From: Alphaproteobacteria bacterium
Lineage (GTDB): Bacteria; Pseudomonadota; Alphaproteobacteria; CACIAM-22H2
Length of the DNA: 64,000 bases
Direction of reading: 5' to 3'
Assembly (NCBI GenBank): GCA_017308135.1
Contig: JAFKFM010000011.1
Location: 124,001 to 188,000, forward strand
Made by a program: the position numbers and the translations under genes. A model generated the notes under the pieces. The model was not told the origin of the DNA. It saw only the letters and a program-made list of their open reading frames with translations, and searched no databases. This document shows positions 51,061 to 60,217 of this stretch, piece by piece. Numbering within the stretch: the stretch's first letter is position 1; each line of letters starts with the position of its first letter.

Positions 51061-52788
51061 TCAGGCGGCGTTTTCGATCGGCGCCGGCACGCGTTCTGCG
51101 GGGAAGGATAGCGTCGCGACCGTGCCGGTATCGCCGCTGGCGACGGCGATCGTGCCGCCGTGACGCTCGACCAGCATTTTGACGATCGCGAGCCCCAAGC
51201 AAAGCCCGCGCGCATCGTCGTTGGCGACGTTCGAATCGCCGAAGCCGAACGGCTCGAACAGATGCGGGCGGATCGCTTCGGGAATGCCCTTGCCGGTATC
51301 GGCGACCGAAATGTCGAGTCCCGACCGCGTCCGCTCGGCATGGATCGCGACGCGCCCGCCCGGCCGGTTGAATTTGACGGCGTTGGACAACAGCCCGAGC
51401 ATCATCTGACGCAGCAGGGCGGGGTCCGCGTCGAGATATTCGGCACCCTGCGCGACCGCCACGTCGATTTGAACGCGCGCTTCCTTGGCGGCGCATTCGA
51501 CGCCTTTGGCGCAGTCGCGCAGCGTATCGGGCAAGGCGACGCGGCGCGTCGTCAGCGGCGCGCCGGTCGAACCGATCTTCGAAACCTCCAAGATCTGGTC
51601 GATCATCGCCAATAGATGCTTGCCGCTGTGATGGATGTCGCGCGCGTAGTCGCCGCGCCGCGTGGCGATCGCGGCGAAACGCGGATCGATCATCATCTCG
51701 GAGAAGCCGAGAATGGCGTTGAGCGGCGTGCGCAATTCGTGGCTCATCCGGCCCATGAAATCGGATTTGGCGCGGCTTAGCGCCGCGGTCTGGGCGAGGG
51801 CCTCGGAAATACGCGCCGCGTCCTGCTCGTTCCGGCGCAGCAGCACGAAAATCCAGATCGACAGCGCCAGCACGATCAGCGTCGCCACGCCGCCCAGTGC
51901 GAGCGTGCTCAGGCTCTGCGCCCACCATCGCCGGTGGACCTCGTCGATCAGCAGCGATGTGTAGACGACGAGGGGCACGCGTTCGAACGCGGTCGCGGCA
52001 CTTAGGCGCGGGAGCTTTTCGGCCAGGCTCGCATGCTCAAGGACGGCGATCGATCGATCGCTTTTCGGCGTGTCCTTGAAAATGAAATCGGCGATGCGGG
52101 AGCCGGCGTATCCCGGAATTCTGCGCGAGTCGAAAAGAACCGTGCCGTCGATGCGGACGATGCCGGCATCGCTTTGGCCCGCCTCGAGCACGCCGATGAC
52201 GGTATCGCGCAGTTTCTCGAGGTCGAGGCCGGAGACCACCAGCGCGACACCGTAAGCGTTTTCGTGCGCGCGGATCGCGATGGGGATGACCTCGCGGCCG
52301 GTGTCGCGCGTATGGATCGCTTCGCCGACATAGAATTGCCCCGGCGCCAGCGCCACGGCGCCCCGGAACCATTCCCGGTCGCTGACGTCGGCATACGGGT
52401 TCAGTACCCCGGTCAGCGAAACGCCTTCGCCGCCCGCGCCGATAAGCCGGATATCCGCCGGTTGAAACGACGCCGTCTCCATCATTTTCAGGACGTCGAG
52501 GATTTCGTCGAGCTGCGGCGGAAGGGGCGAGCGCGAGGCGAGGGCGAGCCATGCCTCCACCCCCGCCGCGCGGCTGAGTGCCGCGCTGAACTCGCCAAGC
52601 ACCTTCGTGCTGAACATCAGATGATTGTTGCGCAGGTCCTGGCGGGCGTCGGCGAGGGTACGATCGCGATCCGCGATCAACGTCGCCGCGATCGATCCCC
52701 AAATCATCGCCAAAACGAGCGCGAACAGCACGCCGATCAGCGCCGCCGGTAGCCGACGCAAGTTCTTGATGGCGAGTCTCTTTCGCAC
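51061..52788 (-). CDS. sensor histidine kinase with periplasmic dCache-like domain
   Basis: 575 residues. A membrane helix near residues 15-37, a periplasmic sensor region of about 255 residues (with NPYADVSDREWFRG and GREVIPIAIRA typical of double-Cache domains), and a second helix near 300-325 lead to a HisKA domain with MSHELRTPLNA (histidine about 349). The HATPase domain follows with GLLSNAVKFN (N box), ADTGKGIP (G1), and GLCLGLAIVKML (G2). No response regulator is adjacent, so the partner is elsewhere. Start is GTG 52788 with AGAGG upstream. The ligand is unknown. Confidence 0.9.
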   Translation of the reverse strand: MRKRLAIKNLRRLPAALIGVLFALVLAMIWGSIAATLIADRDRTLADARQDLRNNHLMFSTKVLGEFSAALSRAAGVEAWLALASRSPLPPQLDEILDVLKMMETASFQPADIRLIGAGGEGVSLTGVLNPYADVSDREWFRGAVALAPGQFYVGEAIHTRDTGREVIPIAIRAHENAYGVALVVSGLDLEKLRDTVIGVLEAGQSDAGIVRIDGTVLFDSRRIPGYAGSRIADFIFKDTPKSDRSIAVLEHASLAEKLPRLSAATAFERVPLVVYTSLLIDEVHRRWWAQSLSTLALGGVATLIVLALSIWIFVLLRRNEQDAARISEALAQTAALSRAKSDFMGRMSHELRTPLNAILGFSEMMIDPRFAAIATRRGDYARDIHHSGKHLLAMIDQILEVSKIGSTGAPLTTRRVALPDTLRDCAKGVECAAKEARVQIDVAVAQGAEYLDADPALLRQMMLGLLSNAVKFNRPGGRVAIHAERTRSGLDISVADTGKGIPEAIRPHLFEPFGFGDSNVANDDARGLCLGLAIVKMLVERHGGTIAVASGDTGTVATLSFPAERVPAPIENAA

Positions 52789-53056
52789 TCCGTGCCTCTT
52801 GGCGATCGTTGCCGCGCGTAATCGTGCATCTACGCGTCCTCGGCCCTAACAACCCCTTAATCACCGGCTAACATGTCGGACCGCGTGCCGGGGGAGGTCG
52901 TGCGCGGCCCAAGCCTCGAATTGTTTCGACCCGGACGGGCGGAAACCACCAAGCGCTTGCAATCGCCGCCAAATCCCCTAAATGAGGAGCGCTTCGCCGG
53001 CCGCGCGCGATTGTTTGCGGCCGTATTGGACAATTCGGAACGGGATAAACTCGACC
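52789..53056. other. 268-bp divergent gap between histidine kinase and ABC exporter genes
   Basis: This must hold promoters for both directions. On the plus strand TTGCAA (52957-52962) followed after 16 nt by TAAATG is a weak promoter candidate. An imperfect inverted repeat GGCCGC/GCGGCC (52999-53022) lies nearby. No gene is convincing here. Confidence 0.35.
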
Positions 53057-54025
53057 ATGTCCGCCTCGATCACATCCGCCGGCACGATGCTGGAAATCAA
53101 AAATCTCCAGAAGCATTTCGGACCCATCCGCGCGGTGGAGGACGTGTCCTTCACCGTCCGCAAGGGCGAAGTCTTGGGCTTCCTGGGTCCCAACGGGGCC
53201 GGCAAGTCCACGACGATGAAGATGATCACGGGCTTCCTCGCCCCCACCGCGGGCACCGCCCGGGTTTGCGGGTTCGATGTCGAGGCCCAGCCGATCGAAG
53301 CCAAGAAGCGCATCGGTTATTTGCCCGAGGGCGCGCCGGCCTATCCCGACATGACGCCCGCCGCGTTTCTGGACTTTGTCGGCGCCATCCGCGGCTTCGA
53401 CGGGGCCGAGCGCGCCAAGCGCGTCGACCTCGCCGTCGCGCGCGCCCAGTTGAAGGGCGTGCTGCATCAGCCGATCGACACGCTGTCGAAAGGGTTCAAG
53501 CGCCGCGTGGGTCTCGCCCAGACGCTGCTGCACGATCCGGAAGTGCTGATCCTGGACGAGCCGACCGACGGTCTCGACCCCAACCAGAAACACGAGGTGC
53601 GCGAACTGATCCGCCAGATCGCGCCCGAGAAGGCGATCGTCATTTCGACGCATATCCTGGAGGAAGTGGACGCGATCTGCGCGCGCGCCATCGTCATCGC
53701 CAAGGGCCGCGTGCTGGCCGACGGCACGCCCGAAGCGCTGGAGAAACGTTCGCGCTGGCATTACGCGGTATCGGTCGTCACCGCGTCGGCGGAAGTGCCG
53801 CGCCTCAAAGCGCTGTGGAACGACCATCCCGCCGTGGCCGCGTTCGAAGCGGTGGAGGGCGAGGGCGGCTTGGTCATGCTGACCGCCTTCCCGCGCGGCG
53901 GCGTGCCGATGCTGGCCGAATTGGGCCGCATGGCGCGCGAAGCGGGCATTCGCATCGACGAAATCCGCGAAGAACGCGGCCGGCTCGACGAAGTCTTCCG
54001 CGACATCACCAACAAGGCGGCCTGA
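53057..54025 (+). CDS. ABC transporter ATP-binding protein, GldA-like
   Basis: 322 residues. The ABC domain has GPNGAGKST, YLPEGAPAYPDMT (Q-loop region), a signature LSKGFKRR, ILDEPTDGLDPNQ and STHILEE; a C-terminal domain of about 90 residues follows. It resembles the drug/lipid exporter ATPases found with Gld-type genes. ATG 53057 is chosen, with ATG 53087 (MLEIKNLQ) as alternative. The next gene, a permease, starts 2 nt after its stop. The operon continues with auxiliary GldG-like and DUF4340 proteins. Confidence 0.9.
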   Translation: MSASITSAGTMLEIKNLQKHFGPIRAVEDVSFTVRKGEVLGFLGPNGAGKSTTMKMITGFLAPTAGTARVCGFDVEAQPIEAKKRIGYLPEGAPAYPDMTPAAFLDFVGAIRGFDGAERAKRVDLAVARAQLKGVLHQPIDTLSKGFKRRVGLAQTLLHDPEVLILDEPTDGLDPNQKHEVRELIRQIAPEKAIVISTHILEEVDAICARAIVIAKGRVLADGTPEALEKRSRWHYAVSVVTASAEVPRLKALWNDHPAVAAFEAVEGEGGLVMLTAFPRGGVPMLAELGRMAREAGIRIDEIREERGRLDEVFRDITNKAA

Positions 54026-54027
54026 CG

Positions 54028-54762
54028 ATGCGCAACATCGCTTTCATCCTGAAGCGCGAGCTCGGCGGCTATTTCGCCACCCCGGTCGCCTATGTGTTCC
54101 TGGTGATCTTCCTGGTCCTCGCCGGCGTCTTCACCTTCTATCTCGGCAATTTCTTCGAGCGCGGCCAGGCCGATCTTCAGGCCTTCTTCTCGTTCCACCC
54201 GTGGCTCTATCTGTTCCTGATCCCGGCGATTTCGATGCGCCTGTGGTCGGAGGAACGCCGCTCCGGCACGATCGAATTGTTCCTGACGCTGCCGATCTCG
54301 ATCGGCGAAGCGGTGGTCGGCAAGTTCCTCGCCGCCTGGGCGTTCATCGCCATCGCGCTGGTGCTGACCTTCCCGATGTGGATCACGGTCAACATCCTGG
54401 GCAATCCCGATAACGGCATCATCGCGGCGTCCTATATCGGTTCGCTGTTGATGGCGGGCGGGTATTTGGCCATCGGCGCTTGCGTTTCCGCGATCACCAA
54501 AAGCCAGGTCATCGCCTTCGTCGTGGCCGCCGCCGTGTGCTTCGTGTTCACCGTTTCGGGCACGACGATGGTGCTGGCTTTCTTCGCGGGCTGGGCGCCG
54601 CAAGCCGTGGTCGACGCGATCGCCAGCTTCTCGTTCATGGCGCATTTCTCGGCGATCTCGCGCGGCGTCATCGATCTGCGCGATCTCGTCTATTTCGTCT
54701 CGCTGATCGCCGCGTTCCTGTTCGCGAACGCGGCACTGGTCGAACTCAAGAAGGCGGGCTGA
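54028..54762 (+). CDS. ABC-2 type permease, GldF-like
   Basis: 244 residues with about six membrane helices. It has RLWSEERRSGTIELFLTLPIS, split over the conserved ABC-2 loop, and ALVLTFPMWITV, and matches the GldF/NosY-like ABC_membrane_3 permeases. It should work with the upstream ATPase as an exporter. ATG 54028 is 2 nt downstream of that stop, and 3 nt separate its stop from the next gene. In gliding bacteria the homologous set supports motility, but here a different envelope role is likelier. Confidence 0.9.
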   Translation: MRNIAFILKRELGGYFATPVAYVFLVIFLVLAGVFTFYLGNFFERGQADLQAFFSFHPWLYLFLIPAISMRLWSEERRSGTIELFLTLPISIGEAVVGKFLAAWAFIAIALVLTFPMWITVNILGNPDNGIIAASYIGSLLMAGGYLAIGACVSAITKSQVIAFVVAAAVCFVFTVSGTTMVLAFFAGWAPQAVVDAIASFSFMAHFSAISRGVIDLRDLVYFVSLIAAFLFANAALVELKKAG

Positions 54763-54765
54763 GCA

Positions 54766-56658
54766 ATGAAGATGGGCCGTTCCGCACTCGGTGGCATGGG
54801 GATCGCGCTGGCCGCGATCCTGTTCGTCGCGATCAACGCGCTCGCGGGTCCGCTGCTTCAGGGCCTGCGTCTGGACCTGACGTCCGACAAGCTGTTCACG
54901 CTGAGCCAGGGCACGCGCGCGATCCTGGGCCGCATCGACGAGCCCGTGACGCTGCGCTTCTATTATTCCGAGCGTCTGGGCCGCGAGATTCCGTCCTACG
55001 GCGTGTACGCGGTGCGCGTGCGCGAAATGCTCGAGGAATATCGCGACGCCGCGCGCGGCAAATTGCGCCTCCAGATCATCGACCCGCCGCCCTTCTCGGA
55101 CGAAGAAGACCGCGCCGTCGCCTTCGGCCTGCAGGCCGTACCGCTCAACCAGCAGGGCGAGACGGTCTATTTCGGCCTCGCGGGATCGAACACCGCCGAC
55201 AAGGAAGAATCGATCGCCTTCTTCCAGCCCGATCGCGAGCGTTTCCTCGAATACGACCTCACCAAGCTCGTCTACAATCTCGCCACGCCCAAGAAGCCGG
55301 TCGTCGGTTTGATGACGATGATCCCGATGGCGGGCGAATTCCGCTCGATGCGGCCGACACCGCCCTCGGCCGTCTATTCGCAGCTGACGCAATTCTTCGA
55401 AGTGCGCGGGATCGAACCCAACGCGACCGAGATCCCGGCCGATATCGGCGTGCTGATGCTCGTACACCCCAAGGAATTGCCGGAATCGACGCTTTACGCG
55501 ATCGACCAATTCGCGATGCGCGGCGGGCGCCTGCTCGTGTTCGTCGATCCGCATGCGGAATCGGACGCGGCGCGCGGCGGTCCGGCGGCGATGGGCGGCA
55601 ATACCGGGTCCGACCTCAAGAAGATCTTCGACGCGTGGGGCATCGAAATGGCGCCGGGCAAGCTCGCCGGCGACCGCCAGGTGGCGCGGCGCGTGAACGC
55701 CGGCACCGAAGGGCGCATGCGCGCGGTCGATTACGTGCTGTGGCTCACGCTGCGCGACACGAATTTCGACAAGTCGGATATTCTGCTCAGCGAAGCCTCG
55801 ATCATCCAGGCGGCGTCGGTCGGCATTCTTTCCAAGAAAGAAGGTGCTGCGATCGGCTTCCAGCCCTTGATCCGCAGCTCGACCGATTCCGAGGCGATCG
55901 AGGCGGACAAGGTGCGCACGCAGCCCGATCCCGTGCAGCTCTATCAGGACTTCAAGCCGTCGGGCGAAAGCTTCGTGCTGGCCGCCCGCCTGCATGGCGC
56001 CGTGAACTCGGCCTTCGATGCACGGCCCGCCCCGGCGGAAGGCGAGAAGGCGCCGGAAAACGCGCCGGCGCATCTCGCTAAAAGCCAGAGCGATCTGAAC
56101 GCCATCGTCGTGGCCGATACCGATCTGCTGGACGATCGCTTCTGGGTGACGACGCAGGATTTCTTCGGCCAGCGCGTGGCCGTGCCCGCCGCCTATAACG
56201 GCGATTTCGTCGTCAACGCGGTCGACAATCTGCTGGGCTCGTCGGAGCTGATCGGTCTGCGCGGACGCGGCCTCTCGCAGCGCCCGTTCACGGCGCTGCA
56301 ATCGATCCAGCGCGACGCCGAAGCGCGCTTCCGCGCCAAGGAACGCGCACTGCAGGAAAAGCTCAAGGAAACCGAGCAGCGCCTTGCCCAGTTGCAGGGG
56401 CGCGGGGCCGCGGGCGAGCAAGCCAATCGCGCCATCGCGGGGCCGGAGCAGCAGGCGGAGATCGAGAAATTCCGCGCCGAGCTGGTCGGCTTCCGCCGCG
56501 AGCTGCGCGACGTGCAGGCGCAATTGCGCGGCGATATCGAACGCGTCGAAATCGCGACCAAGGCGGTCAATATCGCCGCCGTGCCCGTCGCGATCGCAAT
56601 TCTGGCGCTGGTGCTGGGTTGGCTGCGCATTCGCCGCCGCCGCCCGGCCGCGAACTGA
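54766..56658 (+). CDS. GldG-like ABC transporter auxiliary protein
   Basis: 630 residues. A membrane helix near the N-terminus (IALAAILFVAINALAGP), a large periplasmic domain with FTLSQGTRAIL and VTLRFYYSERLG (the Gld/IFT52-like fold), then a coiled coil around residues 520-600 (KERALQEKLKETEQRL region), and a C-terminal membrane helix (AVPVAIAILALVLGWLRI). This is the usual layout of GldG / ABC_transp_aux proteins. ATG 54766 is 3 nt after the permease stop. It is the extracytoplasmic partner of the exporter; the cargo is unknown. Confidence 0.85.
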   Translation: MKMGRSALGGMGIALAAILFVAINALAGPLLQGLRLDLTSDKLFTLSQGTRAILGRIDEPVTLRFYYSERLGREIPSYGVYAVRVREMLEEYRDAARGKLRLQIIDPPPFSDEEDRAVAFGLQAVPLNQQGETVYFGLAGSNTADKEESIAFFQPDRERFLEYDLTKLVYNLATPKKPVVGLMTMIPMAGEFRSMRPTPPSAVYSQLTQFFEVRGIEPNATEIPADIGVLMLVHPKELPESTLYAIDQFAMRGGRLLVFVDPHAESDAARGGPAAMGGNTGSDLKKIFDAWGIEMAPGKLAGDRQVARRVNAGTEGRMRAVDYVLWLTLRDTNFDKSDILLSEASIIQAASVGILSKKEGAAIGFQPLIRSSTDSEAIEADKVRTQPDPVQLYQDFKPSGESFVLAARLHGAVNSAFDARPAPAEGEKAPENAPAHLAKSQSDLNAIVVADTDLLDDRFWVTTQDFFGQRVAVPAAYNGDFVVNAVDNLLGSSELIGLRGRGLSQRPFTALQSIQRDAEARFRAKERALQEKLKETEQRLAQLQGRGAAGEQANRAIAGPEQQAEIEKFRAELVGFRRELRDVQAQLRGDIERVEIATKAVNIAAVPVAIAILALVLGWLRIRRRRPAAN

Positions 56659-56670
56659 TCGGAGAGTCCG

Positions 56671-57780
56671 ATGCGCGCGAAAACCCTCGGTATCTTGGCC
56701 GTCGCCGCATTGCTGGCGGGCGGCGGCGCCTATTACGTCAACGCGACCCGCAATGTCGCGCCCGTCGATCAGGCGGCGGGCACGCTCGTATTCCCCGATC
56801 TCGCTTCCAAGGCGAACGCGATCGCCTCCGTACGGATCGAAACCAATGGCGCCGAATTCACGCTGAAACGCGACGGCGAAGCCTGGGTTCTGCCCGAACG
56901 CGACGGCTACGCGGTCGAATTCGATCAGACGCGCCGCTTGTTGCTCGAACTCGTCGCCCTGCGCGTGTCGGAATCGCGCACCGCCAATCCGGCGCTGCAT
57001 GCCGAACTCGATCTCGACGGCGCGGGTAAGGACCAGAAGGCGGTTCGCCTGACGCTCGCCGACGCGAACAATGCCGCGCTCGCCGATCTACTCATTGGGC
57101 GTTCGCGCTTCGGCCGCCAGGGCACGGCGGGCGACGGCACGTTCATTCGCCGCCAGGGCGAGAACCAGGTCTATCTCGCGCGCGGCCGTCTGGCGCCCGA
57201 GCGCGACGCCGCGAAATGGCTCGACCGCCGCGTGATGAACGTGGAGCGCGAGCGCATCGCGTCGATCGATCTGACCGCGATCGACGGCGAACGCCTGTCG
57301 GCCGGCAAAAAGTCGCCCGCCGATAACGATATCGAACTCGCCGGCGTGCCCGACGACAAGAAGGTCAAATCGGCCTTCGACGTGAATCTGCTGTCCAGCG
57401 CCTTCGAAGGTCTCGACCTCGAAGACGTGCGCAAGGCCGATGGCCTCGATTTCGACGCCGCCCGCGAGCGCGCCGTTTACACGACCTTCGACGGGCTGAA
57501 GATCGAAATCGCCTTGGTGCAGGATCGCGACACGCGCTGGGCGCGGATCGCGGCGTCGTTCGAAGCGCCGGCGGCCCCGGTCGATCCGGCGGCGGCACCC
57601 AATGCGCGGCTCCATTCGGCCGAGGATACGGCCAAGCAGGCCGCCGAGATCGCCGCGAAGACCAAGGGCTGGGCCTATCGCTTCCCCGACTACAAGGTCG
57701 AGCAGATGACCAAGCGTGTTGCCGACCTGACCGAGCCCAAGACCCCGCCGGCGGAAGAAAAGAAGGAATCGGGCGGCTGA
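56671..57780 (+). CDS. DUF4340 domain-containing protein
   Basis: 369 residues. One N-terminal membrane anchor or signal (ILAVAALLAGGGAYYV) precedes a periplasmic beta-rich DUF4340 region with WVLPERDGYAVE, LLIGRSRFG, and VYLARGRLAPE. DUF4340 proteins often follow GldG-like genes, as here. They have no known catalytic activity. ATG 56671 has GGAGAG just upstream. The gene ends the four-gene exporter operon and faces the M23 peptidase gene across a repeat element. Confidence 0.85.
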   Translation: MRAKTLGILAVAALLAGGGAYYVNATRNVAPVDQAAGTLVFPDLASKANAIASVRIETNGAEFTLKRDGEAWVLPERDGYAVEFDQTRRLLLELVALRVSESRTANPALHAELDLDGAGKDQKAVRLTLADANNAALADLLIGRSRFGRQGTAGDGTFIRRQGENQVYLARGRLAPERDAAKWLDRRVMNVERERIASIDLTAIDGERLSAGKKSPADNDIELAGVPDDKKVKSAFDVNLLSSAFEGLDLEDVRKADGLDFDAARERAVYTTFDGLKIEIALVQDRDTRWARIAASFEAPAAPVDPAAAPNARLHSAEDTAKQAAEIAAKTKGWAYRFPDYKVEQMTKRVADLTEPKTPPAEEKKESGG

Positions 57781-57788
57781 ACCCCCTC

Positions 57789-57879
57789 GTCATCCCGGAC
57801 AAGCCGATGCGGTTTTGCATCGGCGCGATCCGGGATCTTGCACGAGACCCCGGCTCTCGCTTCGCTCGGCCGGGGTGGC
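57789..57879. repeat. dispersed structured intergenic repeat, copy C (inverted)
   Basis: A 91-bp element in the opposite orientation to A and B, in the convergent gap between the DUF4340 and M23 genes. Hairpin arms are ATCCCGGA/TCCGGGAT around an inner stem GCCGATGC/GCATCGGC, and CCCCGGC/GCCGGGG. The stems keep pairing while their bases differ from copies A and B. Confidence 0.85.
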
Positions 57880-57884
57880 GGGTT

Positions 57885-58697
57885 TTACGGCTGGGGCATC
57901 GGCGGCAGGACCAGCATCGGGTCGACGCGGATATCGAACAGATTGACCCGCCAATCGAGATGCGGGCCGGTGGCGCGGCCCGTCGCGCCGGCGGCACCCA
58001 CCGTTTCGCCCTGGCGCACGCGCTGGCCGACGGCAACGTCGATGCGCGACAGGTGGGAGTAGGTCGAGCTGACGCCCGACCCGTGATCCAAAATCAGCGT
58101 GCCGCCGGTGAAATAGATATCCGGATCGGCGAAGGTTACGACCGCGTCGGCCGCCGCGACGACCGGCGTGCCCGTGGGCACGGCGATATCGATGCCGAAG
58201 TGCGGCTGGCGCGATTGGCCGTTCAAAATGCGCTGGCTGCCATAGACGCCCGAAATCCGCCCGACGACGGGCCAGACGAAACCCGACAGGTAGAAGGCCT
58301 CCGTGCCGTCGATCCGCCTCGCCTCGGCGATGCGCGCATTCTCCGCGCGGATGCGTTCGAGCAAGGCGGGATCTGGCGTGACCATCGCCTCGGGCAGGCC
58401 GTCGATGCGCTGGATGTCGAATGTGCGGGGCTTCACGTCCAGCGCGCGGCGCACGCGCCGCCCGTCGGGGAAGATCAATTCCAGCGTCGCGTTGCGGCCG
58501 GCATCGCGGCCGAAGGCGATGGGGAAACGCCCATCGGCCGAAACGCGCATCTCGCGGCCTTCGAAAATCGCGCGCGTGCCGGGCTCGGCGCGCACCACGG
58601 CGAATCCGCCTTGCGCGATCTCGCCTTTGATCTCGATATCGTCGGCCGCGACCGGCGCCGCGACGAGCAACGCCAAAGCAAAGGCGAGACGCTTCAC
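57885..58697 (-). CDS. M23-family metallopeptidase (LytM-like)
   Basis: 270 residues with a short signal peptide (FALALLVAAPVAA). The C-terminal M23 domain has PHFGIDIAVPTG (zinc H and D), HGSGVSSTYSHLS, and GPHLDWRVN. The last motif reads HLDW rather than the classic HLHW, so the second histidine of HxH is replaced by aspartate; this variant is common in related peptidases. It probably cleaves peptidoglycan cross-bridges or regulates hydrolases. Start GTG 58697 overlaps the xseA stop. Confidence 0.88.
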   Translation of the reverse strand: MKRLAFALALLVAAPVAADDIEIKGEIAQGGFAVVRAEPGTRAIFEGREMRVSADGRFPIAFGRDAGRNATLELIFPDGRRVRRALDVKPRTFDIQRIDGLPEAMVTPDPALLERIRAENARIAEARRIDGTEAFYLSGFVWPVVGRISGVYGSQRILNGQSRQPHFGIDIAVPTGTPVVAAADAVVTFADPDIYFTGGTLILDHGSGVSSTYSHLSRIDVAVGQRVRQGETVGAAGATGRATGPHLDWRVNLFDIRVDPMLVLPPMPQP

Positions 58698-60175
58698 AGC
58701 AGCGAGCCTTGCTTGCCCGGCGGCGCGGGCTTGGGCGCGGCCGTTTTGCGTGACGCCGCCCCTTCCACATGCGCGCCAACATCGCCGTCGGCGAAGCGCA
58801 GCGTAACGTCGCCCGCTTTGCGCGCGTCGGCGGCTTGCGTGACCAACTGGCCTTGCGCGTCGGTCACCAGTGCGAAGCCGCGCGCCAGCGTCTTGCGATA
58901 GGAATAGCTTTCGAGCAGATCGCCCGCGCGGCCCAGCGACGCGATGCGCGTGTCGATTCCGCGCAACGCCGCCCCCTTGGCGCGCGTCAGAAGATCGGCG
59001 ACGTGCTTGGTCTCGCGCGCGAGATTGGCTTTGGTTGCGGCGGTGTTGGCGGAGAGGGCGGCACCCGCGCGCGCCAAAGCGCCCTTGGCGCGTTCGAGCT
59101 GCGTTTTGGGATCGGGCAGGCGCGCGCCCAGTTCGATCACGGTCCGCTTACGCTTGTCGATCAGCGCCGTGCCCGCGAGTTTCAAACGTTCGGCGCGTTC
59201 GTCCAAGCGCTGGGCGCGATCCTCGACCAGGCGCATCGGGTCGCCCAGCGACGCCGCCGACAAACGCTGGCGGCGATCGTCGAACATACGTTCCAGCCCC
59301 GCTTCCAGCGACGCGGCGTTGCGCGCGAGCCGCGCGATCAATTCCTGGCGCACGGGTACCACCATTTCGGCGGCGGCGGTCGGCGTGGGGGCGCGGCGGT
59401 CGGAGGCGAAATCGATCAGCGTCGTATCCGTCTCGTGCCCGACGGCGGAGACGAGCGGGATTTCGCTCTCGGCGGCCGCGCGCACGACGATTTCCTCGTT
59501 GAACGCCATCAGATCTTCGATCGAGCCGCCGCCGCGCGCGACGATCAGCACATCGGGGCGCGGGATTTTGCCGCCCGGTTCCAGCGCGTTGAATCCGCGG
59601 ATCGCCGTCGCGACCTGTTCGGCGGCTCCTTCGCCTTGCACGGCCACGGGCCAGACCAGCACATGGCGCGGGAAGCGGTCGGACAGGCGATGCAGAATGT
59701 CGCGGATGACCGCCCCGGTCGGCGAGGTGATGACGCCGATGACCGCCGGCAAATACGGCAAAGGTCTTTTGCGCTCGGCGTTGAACAAGCCTTCGGCGGC
59801 GAGGCGCTTCTTGCGATCTTCGATCAGCTTCAGCAGCGCGCCTTGGCCCGCCAGCTCCATCCGCTCGACCACGATCTGGTATTTCGAACGGCCGGGATAG
59901 GTGGTGAGGCGCCCGATCGCGATCACTTCCATCCCGTCTTCGGGCTTGATCGCGAGTTTTCCGGCCGAGCCGCGCCAGCACACGCCGTCGATCGCCGCGT
60001 CCGCGTCCTTCAGCGCGAAATAAAGATGGCCGGAGGAATGGCGCTTGAAGCCCGAAATTTCGCCGCGCACGCGCACGATTTCGAACGCATCCTCGACCGT
60101 GCGTTTGACCGCTTGCGAAAGCTCCGAAACGGTGTATTCCGGCAAATTGCCGCGCGGGGATTCCATGCCCCGCAT
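58694..60175 (-). CDS. xseA: exodeoxyribonuclease VII large subunit
   Basis: 493 residues. The N-terminal OB-fold has [18 protein letters not shown], then the catalytic domain has [26 protein letters not shown] and [13 protein letters not shown]. Long helices (about residues 260-440) and a C-terminal [10 protein letters not shown] segment complete the usual XseA plan. It degrades single-stranded DNA with XseB, not seen here. ATG 60175 is taken, with 60166 three codons on as alternative. It is divergent from purD by 42 bp and overlaps the M23 gene by 4 nt. Confidence 0.95.
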   Translation of the reverse strand: MRGMESPRGNLPEYTVSELSQAVKRTVEDAFEIVRVRGEISGFKRHSSGHLYFALKDADAAIDGVCWRGSAGKLAIKPEDGMEVIAIGRLTTYPGRSKYQIVVERMELAGQGALLKLIEDRKKRLAAEGLFNAERKRPLPYLPAVIGVITSPTGAVIRDILHRLSDRFPRHVLVWPVAVQGEGAAEQVATAIRGFNALEPGGKIPRPDVLIVARGGGSIEDLMAFNEEIVVRAAAESEIPLVSAVGHETDTTLIDFASDRRAPTPTAAAEMVVPVRQELIARLARNAASLEAGLERMFDDRRQRLSAASLGDPMRLVEDRAQRLDERAERLKLAGTALIDKRKRTVIELGARLPDPKTQLERAKGALARAGAALSANTAATKANLARETKHVADLLTRAKGAALRGIDTRIASLGRAGDLLESYSYRKTLARGFALVTDAQGQLVTQAADARKAGDVTLRFADGDVGAHVEGAASRKTAAPKPAPPGKQGSLL

Positions 60176-60217
60176 GATACAAGCGGGCGCGGATTCGAGG
60201 GAGACGGAATTATCGCC

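Noticed and set aside
53761..57000. A 1079-residue minus-strand open frame opposite the Gld-like operon
   Set aside because: It is rich in Arg, His, Asp and Gln with no recognisable domain, and it is fully covered by four well-supported plus-strand genes.
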